Source of the DNA: Bradyrhizobium sp. AUGA SZCCT0176
Lineage (GTDB): Bacteria > Pseudomonadota > Alphaproteobacteria > Rhizobiales > Xanthobacteraceae
Assembly (NCBI RefSeq): GCF_018130145.1
Contig: NZ_JAFCMB010000024.1
Span: 1-64,000, forward strand
Length of the DNA stretch: 64,000 nt
Reading direction: 5' to 3'
The notes under the pieces are model-generated. The model was not told the DNA's origin and searched no databases. It saw only the letters and a program-made list of their open reading frames with translations. Both the position numbers and the translations under genes were made by a program. Positions 7,818 through 20,073 of the stretch are shown here, one piece after another (positions within the stretch are counted from its first letter, which is position 1; the number at the start of each line of letters is the position of its first letter).

Positions 7818-7949
7818 AGCTTACACGCACGTAGGCTTCCGTGCCCTCTAACCCAACGGAATTGCAGTTCAGCTTGGGGACTAATTTGGGGGCCACCACT
7901 CGCTAATATAAAAAAAGCTCAATTATAACATATGCTTATTTGATATATA

Positions 7950-8039
7950 TGGCGGAGAGAGTGGGATTCGAACCCACGGTACGGTTTCCCGCACACACGC
8001 TTTCCAAGCGTGCGCCTTAAGCCACTCGGCCATCTCTCC
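7950..8039 (-). tRNA. tRNA-Ser (anticodon GGA)
   Basis: On the minus strand the molecule starts GGAGAGATGGCCGAGTGG and ends TCTCTCCGCCA. The 7-bp acceptor stem GGAGAGA/TCTCTCC, the anticodon loop TTGGAAA within CGCTTGGAAAGCG, a long class II variable arm and the T arm GGGTTCGAATCCC are all present. CCA is encoded. Its 3' end faces the low-GC island, the usual orientation for elements integrated into tRNA genes. Confidence 0.95.
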
Positions 8040-8234
8040 GGAGGCCTTCTCTTGAAGGGGCAGGACACATTTTGCAAGGGACCGCGGACACGCGCGCTGA
8101 AATTTCCCCAATTGTTTGAATTTATTGGATAATTTGTCACTTATGTCCGCTGGGGCAACCGCTTCGCGCTGGGCCTTGAACCGGAATCAGGTTATCGCCG
8201 ACGACCATGGGGGCAACCATGGGCGGAGAACGGC

Positions 8235-8579
8235 ATGATGATCACGCGAGCGCTTTCATTCGCCACCCTGATAGCGGCGCTGGTCGCAGGCGCCGCGGTC
8301 CCCGCCATGGCGCAATCCTGCACCCGCCAGGGCGTCGATGTGAGTTGCGACGACGGAAGGCGCGGCATCCTTTCGGGGGAAGCGATCATCTGGGCCGACG
8401 GCACGCGCTCGAGCCTGGCCTCGCCGCATCCGAGCGTCATCATCGGCAACAAATCGTCCGTCATCGTCGGAAAAGGCGTATTCGTCGGGAAGGGCAACGG
8501 CGTGGTGCCGATGGAGAATCCGAGCGATCCGCGCCGGGCACGCTGTCCGGTGCTGGATGGCGTCTCCTATTGCTACTGA
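8235..8579 (+). CDS. small secreted protein
   Basis: Encodes 114 residues with ggagaacggc just before the first of two adjacent ATGs. The signal peptide ends VPAMA|QSC at about 27. The mature protein has four cysteines (SCTRQGVDVSC, RCPVLDGVSYCY) likely paired in two disulfides, with a valine/glycine-rich repeat (VIIGNKSSVIVGKGVFVGKGNGVV) between. It is probably periplasmic. It is convergent with otsA, only 17 bp away. Function unknown. Confidence 0.75.
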   Translation: MMITRALSFATLIAALVAGAAVPAMAQSCTRQGVDVSCDDGRRGILSGEAIIWADGTRSSLASPHPSVIIGNKSSVIVGKGVFVGKGNGVVPMENPSDPRRARCPVLDGVSYCY

Positions 8580-8596
8580 GCTGTTCGTGGACGTCT

Positions 8597-10057
8597 CTAA
8601 TGATACCGCGCGCCGTTATTGACGGAGCGTAGCGGCAACCGGGTCGGCGTATCAGCCGTGACAGGTTCCAAAGGGCCACTATCGAGCTGGCTTTCCTGCA
8701 GCGCGTCGATGAAATCGGCAAACCATTGCTGGATCGTGCCGCCGCGCAGCTTTTCCATCATCGCCTCCCAGCGCATCCGCCGTTCGGTCAGCGGCATCGA
8801 AAGCGCCGTTGAGATGGTGCGGGCCATGCCGTCGATATCGTGCGGGTTTACCAGCAATGCGGTGTCGAGTTCGTTGGCGGCGCCGGCGAATTTCGACAGC
8901 ACCAGCACGCCGGGGTCGGCGGGATTTTGGGCGGCGACATATTCCTTGGCGACCAGATTCATGCCGTCCTGCAGCGGCGTCACCACGCCGACCTGCGCGG
9001 TGCGGTAAAGCCCCGCGAGCACAGCCTGGCCAAAGCCCTTGTTGAGATAGCGGATCGGCGTCCAGTCGACTTCGCCGTGGACGCCGTTGACGTCGCTCAC
9101 GAGTCTCGCGACATCGCTCTGCAGATTGCCATAGGCTTCGATTGCGCCGCGCGACGGGGTCGCGATCTGCAGCAGCGACACGGTGCGCAACAGCTGCGGA
9201 TGCAACGCCCACATCCGGTCGAACGCCTTGATGCGGTTGATCAGCCCCTTGGAATAATCCAGCCGGTCGACGCCAATCGCGAGCTTCTCGCCATTCAGGC
9301 TGCGCCGCAGCCGCGACACATCCGGATGGGTCGTGGCCTTGGCGGCCTGCTGGGCGAATTTCTGCGGATCGATGCCGATCGGAAATACCGCGGCGCGCGT
9401 CCGGCCATGGCGCGAGACGACGACGCCGTCCTGCACGGCGAGCCCGAGATCTGACTGCGCGTAAGCCAGGAAATTCTCGCAATCCTCTTCTGTCTGGAAA
9501 CCGATGAGATCATAGGCCAGCATCGCCTCGATCAGATCGCGATGGTGCGGCACGCCTGATATCACCGAGCGCGTCGGCCACGGCGTATGCAGGAAGAAGC
9601 CGATCGGCTGTGTTACGCCGAGATCACGCAGCTCGGCACCGAGCGCGAGAAAATGATAGTCCTGAACCCAGAACGCGGAGTCCGGCTTCTTGAAGCGCAG
9701 CAGCGCGCGCGCCATGAAGGCATTCACTTCGCGATAGCTGACGTAATCATCCTGGGAGGCACGAATCAGGTCGGCGCGGGAATGCAGCGCCGGCCACAGC
9801 GCCGAGTTCGCAAAGCCCTCGTAATATCCGCCGTAATGCGCCGCCGGCAGATCGAGCATGGCAAGCGCGCCCGCGCCCAATGCTTCAATTTCGGCGAAAG
9901 GTTCCTTCAGGTTCCCGTCACGCACGCGACCGCTGGAACCGACCCAAATCGCCCCGGACTTCTCGACAACCGGCAATAAAGCCGCCGCGAGGCCACCGGT
10001 CATGGGTTCATTGGGCTTTCCGCGCGCAACGCGGTTCGAGACGACGACGAGGTTCAC
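8597..10057 (-). CDS. otsA: alpha,alpha-trehalose-phosphate synthase (UDP-forming)
   Basis: Encodes 486 residues from GTG 10057, preceded by AGGAGGGG. OtsA (GT20 family) joins UDP-glucose and glucose-6-phosphate into trehalose-6-phosphate. Visible are the start VVVSNRVA, the donor-site glycine loop GGLAAALLP, the WVQDYHFLALGAELR block, IGVDRLDYSKGL and the C-terminal ALLVNPHDIDGMA. Length fits the family. It is the last gene of the run MFS–otsB–otsA on the minus strand, but a 208-bp gap before it and a candidate EcfG-type promoter suggest it is also transcribed separately under stress. Confidence 0.95.
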   Translation of the reverse strand: MNLVVVSNRVARGKPNEPMTGGLAAALLPVVEKSGAIWVGSSGRVRDGNLKEPFAEIEALGAGALAMLDLPAAHYGGYYEGFANSALWPALHSRADLIRASQDDYVSYREVNAFMARALLRFKKPDSAFWVQDYHFLALGAELRDLGVTQPIGFFLHTPWPTRSVISGVPHHRDLIEAMLAYDLIGFQTEEDCENFLAYAQSDLGLAVQDGVVVSRHGRTRAAVFPIGIDPQKFAQQAAKATTHPDVSRLRRSLNGEKLAIGVDRLDYSKGLINRIKAFDRMWALHPQLLRTVSLLQIATPSRGAIEAYGNLQSDVARLVSDVNGVHGEVDWTPIRYLNKGFGQAVLAGLYRTAQVGVVTPLQDGMNLVAKEYVAAQNPADPGVLVLSKFAGAANELDTALLVNPHDIDGMARTISTALSMPLTERRMRWEAMMEKLRGGTIQQWFADFIDALQESQLDSGPLEPVTADTPTRLPLRSVNNGARYH

Positions 10058-10085
10058 AGGTCCCCTCCTGTTGCTGCACTCGCGA

Positions 10086-10113
10086 ATTAACAACCATTCA
10101 TCAATATGGTTCC
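10086..10113 (-). promoter_or_regulatory. possible EcfG (general stress sigma) promoter for otsA
   Basis: On the minus strand GGAACC (-35 type) is followed 16–17 nt later by GTTAATT, about 30 nt before the otsA GTG. The alphaproteobacterial EcfG consensus is GGAAC–N16/17–CGTT; here the -10 element matches only GTT. Trehalose genes are typical members of that regulon, which supports but does not prove the call. Confidence 0.35.
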
Positions 10114-10265
10114 TGGCCAACCTTTCAACGAATTGAAACCAAATTCGGGCTGGCGGGGACGGAACTCACCTGATCTCACGAAAAAGAAAATTTTTCGCGA
10201 GATGATGGTGATGCGTCAGGGAACTGTGTTCTAAAACCGGCGCCATTTGCAAAATCGTGCGCTGA

Positions 10266-11102
10266 TCATGGCAACGCCGCGTCTCTTTCGTCGTCGAGCA
10301 GGTGCGCTAGAAACTCTCTAACATCGCTCGGCGAATCGAAATGTCCCTGCACGCCTTGCGCGCGGCGACCGACAGAGAATGCGAGACCATCGTAATCAGG
10401 CATAATGCCGAACACCGTTTCGTCGGTGACGTCGTCGCCGATGAAGAGCGGACGGCGGCCCTTGAACGGTTCGCGCGTCATCAGCTCGCGCACGCCGGTC
10501 GCCTTGGTGAAACCGGAATGCTTGATCTCGCAGACGCATTTGCCCGGCAGCACTTCGATCGGCGCATTCGGCAGGTCGGCCCTGATCAGCGACACCGCTG
10601 CATAGATCGCCTTCTCCGCATGCGGCGCCAGGCGATAATGCAGCGCCAGTGAATAGCCCTTGTCTTCCAGCAGTATTCCCGGACTGAGCTTGGCAATCGC
10701 CGCCAGGCGGCGCTTCAATTCCCTGTCCATCGGCGGCGCATGGGAATCGACCGATTCGTTGTCGGGATCGATGCGCATTTCCGCGCCATGGCCGCCGACG
10801 GCCGGGAATTGCTCCGGCGCGAAGATCAGGTCGATATCGTTGAGCGAGCGGCCGCTGACGAGCGCCAGCGCACCGTTGGTGCGAGCCAACAGCCGGTTCA
10901 GCGTCTTCGACAGCCCCGGCGGCACCCAGACCTCGCGCGGCGTCGGCATCAATTCGAGCAGCGTGCCGTCGATGTCGAGCAAGATAGCTGTTTCGCTCAA
11001 ATGCGGCACCAGCGAGCGCGGCACCGGAACGGTTTCCGGCGCACCTTCCTCCTCGCCAACGATCTCATCTTCCAATGGCATTTCCAACAGATCCTCGTTC
11101 AT
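10266..11102 (-). CDS. otsB: trehalose-6-phosphate phosphatase
   Basis: Encodes 278 residues of the HAD superfamily and removes phosphate from trehalose-6-phosphate. Motif I is LLDIDGTLLEL (about 40–50, nucleophile Asp and acid/base Asp), motif II ALVSGR, and motif IV FIGDDVTDE. A short acidic N-terminal extension (EDEIVGEEEG) precedes the domain. It starts 6 bp after the MFS stop codon, so the two are one transcription unit. Together with otsA it makes trehalose, a desiccation and osmotic protectant. Confidence 0.94.
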   Translation of the reverse strand: MNEDLLEMPLEDEIVGEEEGAPETVPVPRSLVPHLSETAILLDIDGTLLELMPTPREVWVPPGLSKTLNRLLARTNGALALVSGRSLNDIDLIFAPEQFPAVGGHGAEMRIDPDNESVDSHAPPMDRELKRRLAAIAKLSPGILLEDKGYSLALHYRLAPHAEKAIYAAVSLIRADLPNAPIEVLPGKCVCEIKHSGFTKATGVRELMTREPFKGRRPLFIGDDVTDETVFGIMPDYDGLAFSVGRRAQGVQGHFDSPSDVREFLAHLLDDERDAALP

Positions 11103-11108
11103 CTTATC

Positions 11109-12602
11109 CTACTCCACAAAGGCTAGCGGTCGTGCGACAGTTTCGAGCGACTTGCGCTCGGCGGCGACGGCGTAGCGCCATGCCACGGCTGCCGCAACGA
11201 CCATCAGTGCCGACCCCAACAGGTAGCCGGCGAAAACACTCGTGCGCGATCCCGTATCGATCAATGCACCAAACAAAGCAGGCCCAATTACGCCGCCAAT
11301 TCCGGTGCCGATCGCATAAAACAGCGCGATCGCCAGTGCGCGCACCTCCAGCGGGAACGTCTCGCTGACGGTGAGATACGCCGCACTCGCCGCGGGCGAG
11401 GCAAAGAAGAAGATCACCATCCAGGCGATCGTCTGGGTCTGCGCGGTCAGGGCCCCGATCGAGAACAGATAGCCCGACAGCGCCAGCAGTACACCCGACA
11501 CGCCATAGGTCAGCGTGATCATCTTGCGGCGGCCCAGCGTGTCGAACAGCCGGCCCAGCAGCAGCGGACCGAGAAAGTTACCCGCCGCGAACGGGAGGAT
11601 ATACCAGCCGACATGATTGGCCGGAATGCCGAAGAAATCGGTCAGGATCAGCGCGAAGGTGAAGAAGATCGCGTTGTAGAAGAACGCCTGCGCGACCATC
11701 AGCACGAGGCCAACCATCGAACGCTGGCGATAGACCGTCAACAGGGTGTGCGCGACTTCGCGCAACGGCGTATGGCTGCGCATACGCAATCTGATCTTCG
11801 GCAAGACATCCTTCGTCTCATCCCGTACCTGCCCCGCCGACTTCTCGATTGCATCCACGATCGCGTGCGCCTCATCAGGACGGCCATGGATCATCAGCCA
11901 GCGTGGGCTTTCCGGAATCCACATCCGCATCACGAACACGACAAGGCCAAGGACGGCGCCGGTCATATAGGCGAGGCGCCAGCCCATATCGGGGCCGATC
12001 CACGCCGGATCGAGCAGCACGATCGCGCAGACCGCGCCGAGCGCAGCTCCGAGCCAGAAGCTGCCGTTGATGACGAGATCGGTCCAGCCGCGATAGCGCG
12101 CCGGCACCAGCTCCTGGATCGTCGAATTGATCGCGGTGTATTCGCCGCCGATCCCGGCACCGGTCAGGAATCTAAAGAGCGCATAACTTCCCACGCTCCA
12201 TGAAAACGCGGTTGCCGCGGTCGCCGTGAGATAGACCGCGAGCGTGATGAAGAACAGTTTCTTGCGGCCGATCCGGTCGGTCAGCCAGCCAAAGCCGAGC
12301 GCACCGAGCACGGCGCCGGCGAGATAGGCGCTATTGGCCAATCCGACATCGAAATTCGAAAACCGAAGCGTCGGGCTTTCCTTCAACGCACCGGACAAGG
12401 CGCCGGCCAGCGTGACTTCCAGCCCATCCAGAATCCAGGTGATCCCGAGCGCCAGCACGACGCGGGTATGAAATCCGCTCCAGCGCAAATCATCGAGCCG
12501 CGCCGGAATGGAAGTTTCGATGACGCGATCATTATCCTGCCGCACGGCCGCGGCGGCGGGATCATTCGCTGCCGAACGTTTCCCTGTCAGCTGCACACCC
12601 AT
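11109..12602 (-). CDS. MFS transporter
   Basis: Encodes 497 residues from ATG 12602, with about 12 membrane segments. The MFS signature GWLTDRIGRKKLFF lies in the loop between helices 2 and 3, and a second copy GRLFDTLGRRKMI between helices 8 and 9. ITWILDGLEVTLAG and GGEYTAINSTIQELVPARYRG resemble the metabolite:H+ symporter/sugar transporter branch. Placement directly before otsB suggests a link with trehalose or osmolyte handling, but the substrate cannot be read from sequence. An upstream start at 12698 is open but unconvincing. Confidence 0.85.
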   Translation of the reverse strand: MGVQLTGKRSAANDPAAAAVRQDNDRVIETSIPARLDDLRWSGFHTRVVLALGITWILDGLEVTLAGALSGALKESPTLRFSNFDVGLANSAYLAGAVLGALGFGWLTDRIGRKKLFFITLAVYLTATAATAFSWSVGSYALFRFLTGAGIGGEYTAINSTIQELVPARYRGWTDLVINGSFWLGAALGAVCAIVLLDPAWIGPDMGWRLAYMTGAVLGLVVFVMRMWIPESPRWLMIHGRPDEAHAIVDAIEKSAGQVRDETKDVLPKIRLRMRSHTPLREVAHTLLTVYRQRSMVGLVLMVAQAFFYNAIFFTFALILTDFFGIPANHVGWYILPFAAGNFLGPLLLGRLFDTLGRRKMITLTYGVSGVLLALSGYLFSIGALTAQTQTIAWMVIFFFASPAASAAYLTVSETFPLEVRALAIALFYAIGTGIGGVIGPALFGALIDTGSRTSVFAGYLLGSALMVVAAAVAWRYAVAAERKSLETVARPLAFVE

Positions 12603-12859
12603 GGGAATTGAACCAATGAAAAAACACCCGGAACGCCCCAGCCCCAAGGTTCTTTGGCCCGAATTAAGGCAGACGTGATGCCCGCCACGGGGAGACAACG
12701 TCCGCGTGGTGTCATGGTTCCCGCATTGCGGCAGGGGAGCCGTGCGGATTTAGCACCGCGGTTCCTTCGCATCATTGCGAGTCAACGGGTCGCAATGACG
12801 GAGGATAGTGCGACTCCACTCGATCCTGTCGTCGTCATGCGCGGGCAGCCACCACCATT

Positions 12860-12982
12860 TGTCGTCCCAGCCTTGAGCCGGGACCCATACCGCGTGATGC
12901 TCATTGTTGCAGAAGGTATTTGACACTTGCGTTCTCACCGATGGGCCGCGGCGTATGGGTCCCGGCTCAAGGCCGGGACGAC
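12860..12982. repeat. REP-type palindrome pair
   Basis: Outer arms GTCGTCCCAGCC…GGGACCCATA and CGTATGGGTCCCGG…GGGACGAC are inverted copies about 100 bp apart. This family recurs through the window. A related 'cattgcgagtcaacgggtcgcaatgacgg' palindrome sits just upstream at 12773–12801. Confidence 0.8.
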
Positions 12983-13021
12983 GGCGGTACTTGTTGCGCG
13001 ACCGTCATACAAAACGCGGTT

Positions 13022-13540
13022 TCGCGATCTCGCGACGCGATGCGCCCGAGCTTTGCCAGAAACTTCCCGCCCTCGAAAATGAGGGCGCAGGGAAGACCGG
13101 GTGCGCGCTGCACCCGCGGTCTCGCGTGCGGTTTGCACAAAACAAAGTGCACACGAGCATACAGGGCAGCGGTGAACACCCGGCCTTCCCTGCGCAATGG
13201 CTTTACGGCTTATGCCGTGATCTCCCCGGAGACGAGTTCTTGGTTGACTCCGTCGCCGCCGTTCCCGCTTGCGCTTCTCCGACAGCTTGACGCCTGCAAC
13301 GGGCGCCAGGACCACACGGTTTTGCCGTACGCTTATCCACGCCGTCGTCGAGGCGTAAACCAGCGTCCACCGCAACCCGCCCAACGTCCGTGACGACGGC
13401 CGACGCCCTCTGAGTGGGACGGGATGGCCAAAGATATGCACCTGATTTTCCTTCTGGTAAACAGAAATATTTTTCATTTCGGGGCTTGACATGACTTCTG
13501 TAAATCGGAACTGATTTGCCCGTCGGGTTGTTTTGTCGCA
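13022..13540. repeat. 519-bp noncoding repeat, copy A
   Basis: It is closely similar over its whole length to 46170–46686, in the same orientation and likewise preceded by a REP pair. Strongly conserved blocks include GACGCCTGCAACGGGCGCCA, CACGGTTTTGCCGTACGC, GGCTTGACA and AACTGATTTGCCCGTCG. The open frames differ between copies (indels without frame conservation), so it is not a coding sequence. It could be a mobile REP-like unit, a structured RNA or a domain-scale chromosomal repeat. Confidence 0.85.
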
Positions 13541-13593
13541 GGCGGCAACGACATTTGCTGTTGCGAGCGATGCGACTCAGGCGCGTCTCATTC

Positions 13594-13715
13594 ATCGTCG
13601 TCCCGGCGAAGGCCGGGACCCATACGCCGCGGCCGTGGTGATACGGCGAGCCGGCAGAGATTCTTCAAACAACAAACAGTTGTGGCTATGGGTCCCGGCC
13701 TTCGCCGGGACGACG
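13594..13715. repeat. REP-type palindrome pair
   Basis: Arms CGTCGTCCCGGCGAAGG and its inverse CCTTCGCCGGGACGACG lie about 85 bp apart, just after the stop codon of the chemotaxis receptor gene. Confidence 0.85.
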
Positions 13716-13729
13716 ATGGAGCGATGTCC

Positions 13730-15769
13730 TTACGCCGCGCGGATATTCGCCATGAAGCGGTCGAGCTCTTCGCGCAGCCGGGTGCTTTCGCTCGACAGCG
13801 TGCGCGCCGAATGCAGTACCTCTTCCGAGGCCGTACCGGTCTCGGTCGCGCCGCGGTTGACCTGCATGATGCTGGCGGCGGCTTCCTCGGTGCCTTGCGC
13901 GACGTTCTGAACGCTGCGTGCGATTTCCTGCGTCGCCGTACTCTGCTGTTCGACTGCGTCCGCAATCGTCGTGGCGATGTCGGAGATCTTGCCGATGGTG
14001 CCGCCGATTTCCTTGATCGCGGCGACCGATTCCTGGGTTGCGCCCTGCATGCCCGAGATGTGATTGGAGATCTCGTCGGTCGCCTTCGCGGTCTGGCTGG
14101 CGAGCGATTTGACCTCGGAGGCGACGACGGCAAAGCCACGGCCGGCATCGCCCGCGCGGGCGGCCTCGATGGTCGCGTTCAGCGCCAGCAAATTGGTCTG
14201 CTCGGCAATCGCCGTGATCAGCTTGACCACGTCACCGATCTCTTGTGCTGCGCGCGACAGTTTTCCGATGCGGTTATCGGTCTGTTCGGCCTGGCGCACC
14301 GCTGCTTCCGCAATCTGGCTGGATTCCTTGACGCGGCGGCCGATCTCGTCGACGGAGGCCGAAAGCTCCTCGGTCGCGGACGCCACCGATTGCATGTTGC
14401 CGGACGCCTGCTCCGAAGCGCCGGCGACCTGGCTCGACAGGCTCTGGGTGGTTTCCGCCGTTCGCGTCAGCGTTCCCGCCGATGCTTCCAGCTGCACGGC
14501 CGAGGCCGAAACGTTGGAGACGATGGCGCCCACCGCGGCCTCGAATTCGTCGGCAAAGCGAATGAGTTCAGTGCGGCGCGCGGCGCTGCTCGCCTTGTTC
14601 TGCGCCTCTTGCGTGGCGGCGTCGCGTTCGGCCTTGGCGACCGCCTGGACCTTGAACTCCTCGACCGCGCTGGCCATTTCGCCAAGTTCGTCCTTGCGCC
14701 CGAGGCCGGGCAGCACGACATCGAAATTGCCGGCGGCGAGTTCACGCATCGCACCACACATTGCGGTCATCGGCTTGGAAATGCCCTTGCCGAGCAAGAA
14801 CGCCCAGACACAGCCGAGCAGGAAGCCGCCGGCCGCCAGGATCAGGATCAGCCGTTCGGTTTCGCCAATGCTCGCGTTCGACTCCGCCTCGAGCCGCTTC
14901 TGATCGGCCAGCAGGCTGGACTTCATGACGGCAGCGCCCTTGCTGATCGCGGTGACGGAATCCGTCATGTCGAGCGTCAGATCGTCGATTTCCTTGGCGT
15001 TGTGAATCAGCTTCGCCAGCGCCTCCCGGTAGGCTTCCAGAAGTCCGGCGGACTCCTTGAGGTCGGCCACGACCTTTTCATTCTTTGAGGAAATCGACTT
15101 CAGCGAGTTCTCGACGAATTTCAGACGCGCCAACGCGCTGGCGGCCACCGCCTTGTCGGAATTGATGACGAACGTGTTGACCAGTGCGGTGACGGCCTGA
15201 AACTGCTCGTAGACCTTTTTCGCGCCGAGACTGATGACCTGCTGCTCGGACTCGTCGGCGTTGCTGGGGAGATCGTCGAGCTTGTAGTGCAGCGACATGC
15301 CGCTGCGTGTGAGCTGGTTCTGGGTGATCCGCGCGCTCTCGTCCTTGACCTTGACCACGTCGGCAAAGATCTTGGCAAAGGCGCGGAATTCCCGCTCCAG
15401 CTTGGCGAGCTGTTCAAGCCGGCCTGGATCGGTGGTGCCCTTCATCGAGGCGATAATGGCTGCCTTCAGGCTGGCTTCGGCCGCCAGCGTCGCCTTGCCA
15501 TCCTCTTCCTTGGCCGTGACCACGAAATAGCGGGCGAGCGAACTATAGGAAATCAGCTCGCGGTCGATGTCGCGCGCCAGATCGGCTTCCTGCACGCTGC
15601 GCCGGTAGGCGTCGACGCCTGCGGAAACGTGTTCAAATCCCATATAGGCAATGCCCATGCTGACCGCCGAGATGGCCAGGGTCACGGCAAAGCCAAGCAT
15701 GATTTTGGCGCGGAATCGAAAGGTTGGGAGTTTGATCGAGAACAGGCCCGTACGTTTCAGCAATTCCAC
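13730..15769 (-). CDS. methyl-accepting chemotaxis protein
   Basis: Encodes 679 residues from GTG 15769 (GGGGGG upstream). Order: short basic N-terminus, TM1 at about 22–44, a mostly helical periplasmic sensor of about 260 residues (HBM/4HB-like), TM2 at about 306–326, a HAMP domain (ISKPMTAMCGAMRELAAG), then the cytoplasmic signalling coiled coil. The hairpin region reads ALNATIEAARAGDAGRGFAVVASEV, which binds CheA/CheW. No C-terminal CheR-docking pentapeptide is seen. The ligand is unknown. It is divergent from the coxSLM genes and separated by 421 bp. Confidence 0.92.
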   Translation of the reverse strand: MELLKRTGLFSIKLPTFRFRAKIMLGFAVTLAISAVSMGIAYMGFEHVSAGVDAYRRSVQEADLARDIDRELISYSSLARYFVVTAKEEDGKATLAAEASLKAAIIASMKGTTDPGRLEQLAKLEREFRAFAKIFADVVKVKDESARITQNQLTRSGMSLHYKLDDLPSNADESEQQVISLGAKKVYEQFQAVTALVNTFVINSDKAVAASALARLKFVENSLKSISSKNEKVVADLKESAGLLEAYREALAKLIHNAKEIDDLTLDMTDSVTAISKGAAVMKSSLLADQKRLEAESNASIGETERLILILAAGGFLLGCVWAFLLGKGISKPMTAMCGAMRELAAGNFDVVLPGLGRKDELGEMASAVEEFKVQAVAKAERDAATQEAQNKASSAARRTELIRFADEFEAAVGAIVSNVSASAVQLEASAGTLTRTAETTQSLSSQVAGASEQASGNMQSVASATEELSASVDEIGRRVKESSQIAEAAVRQAEQTDNRIGKLSRAAQEIGDVVKLITAIAEQTNLLALNATIEAARAGDAGRGFAVVASEVKSLASQTAKATDEISNHISGMQGATQESVAAIKEIGGTIGKISDIATTIADAVEQQSTATQEIARSVQNVAQGTEEAAASIMQVNRGATETGTASEEVLHSARTLSSESTRLREELDRFMANIRAA

Positions 15770-16190
15770 CTCAAGCCCCCCGTTTTCATTCTGAAAACCC
15801 GGATCGGGAGGCCCTGCCCCCGATCCAGTGCGCAAAACTAAGGCACAATGGATAAGGCTGGGTAAATTCCGGCTCCATTCGCCTTGGGTTGCAGGGCTGG
15901 AAGCATGCTTTTTTGTCTTGGTCCCCCTTTGGGGGCCCGGACGATCTCCGCAAGTATGATGCGGTGCGGGGTGGACGAGACCTCGCCCCGTCAATCTACC
16001 TTCCGCCACGCGCAGCGCTTTGGCTGCACCTCGGCCCGCCCGCTGGAGCACGGCCGAAGAATCGGCTGATCGACGCCGCGTCGCCGCGAGGATGTCATCA
16101 CAATGACAAGGGCGACCAAAATCCTAGTTGCAAGTTCCCCCGCCCGTGTTTCTAATTGGAATAATTATAAAACATCGGGAGGTATCACGC
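15770..16190. other. intergenic region, chemotaxis receptor / coxS
   Basis: A 421-bp divergent spacer that must carry both promoters. I see no convincing sigma-70 boxes, RNA or coding frame; the only clear element is the coxS ribosome site GGGAGG at 16177–16182. Confidence 0.5.
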
Positions 16191-16676
<486 letters not shown>

Positions 16677-16764
16677 CTGCCGCAGGCCACCAAACCAGCA
16701 TTCAAAGGCCGCTTCGTTTCGATGGAAATGGCGGAAACAATAACTCCGGTTGGGAGGACAGGAC

Positions 16765-19104
<2,340 letters not shown>

Positions 19105-19117
19105 GAGGGAGAGAATC

Positions 19118-19918
19118 ATGTACGAGACAATTTATCATCGCCCCTCCTCGGTCGACGAAGCCGTGGCACTTTTCGGCAAAGGCTCGGATTCGAAATATCT
19201 CGCCGGCGGCCACACGCTGATTCCCGTGATGAAACAGCGGCTGGCCGCGCCGTCCGACGTGATCGATCTCGGCAAGATCAAGGAACTGATCGGGATCGAA
19301 GCATCAGGCGATACGCTGACCATCAAGGCGGCCACGACCTATTTCGACATCATGCAAAGCGCAGATGTGAAGAAGTCGATCCCCGCGATCGCCTACCTCA
19401 CCTCGGTGCTCGGCGATCCCGCAGTCCGCTACCGCGGCACGATCGGCGGCTCGATCGCCAACAACGACCCGGCGGCGGATTTTCCCGCGGCCTTGGTTTC
19501 GCTCGGCGCCACCGTGAAAACCAACAAGCGCTCGATAGCGGCGGATGATTTCTTCAAGGGCCTGTTCACGACGGCGCTGGAAGACGGCGAGATCATCACG
19601 CAGGTGTCGTTCCCGGTGCCGGCCAAGGCCGGTTACGAGAAGATGCGCCATCCCGCCTCACGCTTCGCGCTGACCGGCGTGTTCGTGACCAAGACCAAGG
19701 CCGGCGATGTCAGGGTTGCGGCAACAGGCGCATCGCAAAACGGCGTCATGCGGGTACCGGTGATCGAGACTGCGCTAAAGGCGAACTGGTCGGCCGGCGC
19801 GCTCGACAGCGTCAAAGTCTCCGACAGCGGGATGCTCGCCGATATCCACGGCTCCGCGGCCTATCGCGCCAACCTGGTCAAGGTAATGGCGCAGCGCGCG
19901 GTGACCGCGGCGGGCTAG
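19118..19918 (+). CDS. coxM: CO dehydrogenase-type medium (FAD) subunit
   Basis: Encodes 266 residues, starting 13 bp after coxL. FAD-binding motifs are AGGHTLIP (near 33) and TIGGSIANNDPAAD (near 108), as in the CoxM/XDH FAD subunits. The length is slightly short of the typical 285–290. It receives electrons from CoxS and passes them to the respiratory chain. It is the last gene of the cluster, followed by a GC-rich hairpin. Confidence 0.92.
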   Translation: MYETIYHRPSSVDEAVALFGKGSDSKYLAGGHTLIPVMKQRLAAPSDVIDLGKIKELIGIEASGDTLTIKAATTYFDIMQSADVKKSIPAIAYLTSVLGDPAVRYRGTIGGSIANNDPAADFPAALVSLGATVKTNKRSIAADDFFKGLFTTALEDGEIITQVSFPVPAKAGYEKMRHPASRFALTGVFVTKTKAGDVRVAATGASQNGVMRVPVIETALKANWSAGALDSVKVSDSGMLADIHGSAAYRANLVKVMAQRAVTAAG

Positions 19919-19942
19919 CTCTAAAACACAAGTTCCCATGCA

Positions 19943-19968
19943 AGCGGCGCGCAGCAATGCGCGCCGCT
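19943..19968 (+). terminator. hairpin after coxM
   Basis: AGCGGCGCGC–AGCAAT–GCGCGCCGCT is a perfect 10-bp stem with a 6-nt loop, 24 bp past the coxM stop. The following tract (CTGCATTTGG) has few Ts, so it may be a weak or factor-assisted terminator. Confidence 0.55.
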
Positions 19969-20073
19969 CTGCATTTGGTCAGATTCTCGACAAAGAATGC
20001 TTGCCACGCGCAGCCGGAGGCGAGACAATTTAGCTAATCAGCTAATTAAAAATACCTTTTGGGAGAACAAGAC

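Noticed and set aside
1..7949. A second copy of the tRNA-Ser 3' end (attL)
   Set aside because: I looked for TCTCTCCGCCA and its complement and saw none in this range; the other boundary is presumably outside the window.
12920..13492. Several open frames in the 519-bp repeat region
   Set aside because: The frames differ between the two repeat copies, so they are not conserved as protein; such frames are often mis-annotated as small hypotheticals.
13682..15088. 468-residue open frame on the plus strand
   Set aside because: It is antisense to the chemotaxis receptor and has no homologous pattern; the receptor's domains are clear.
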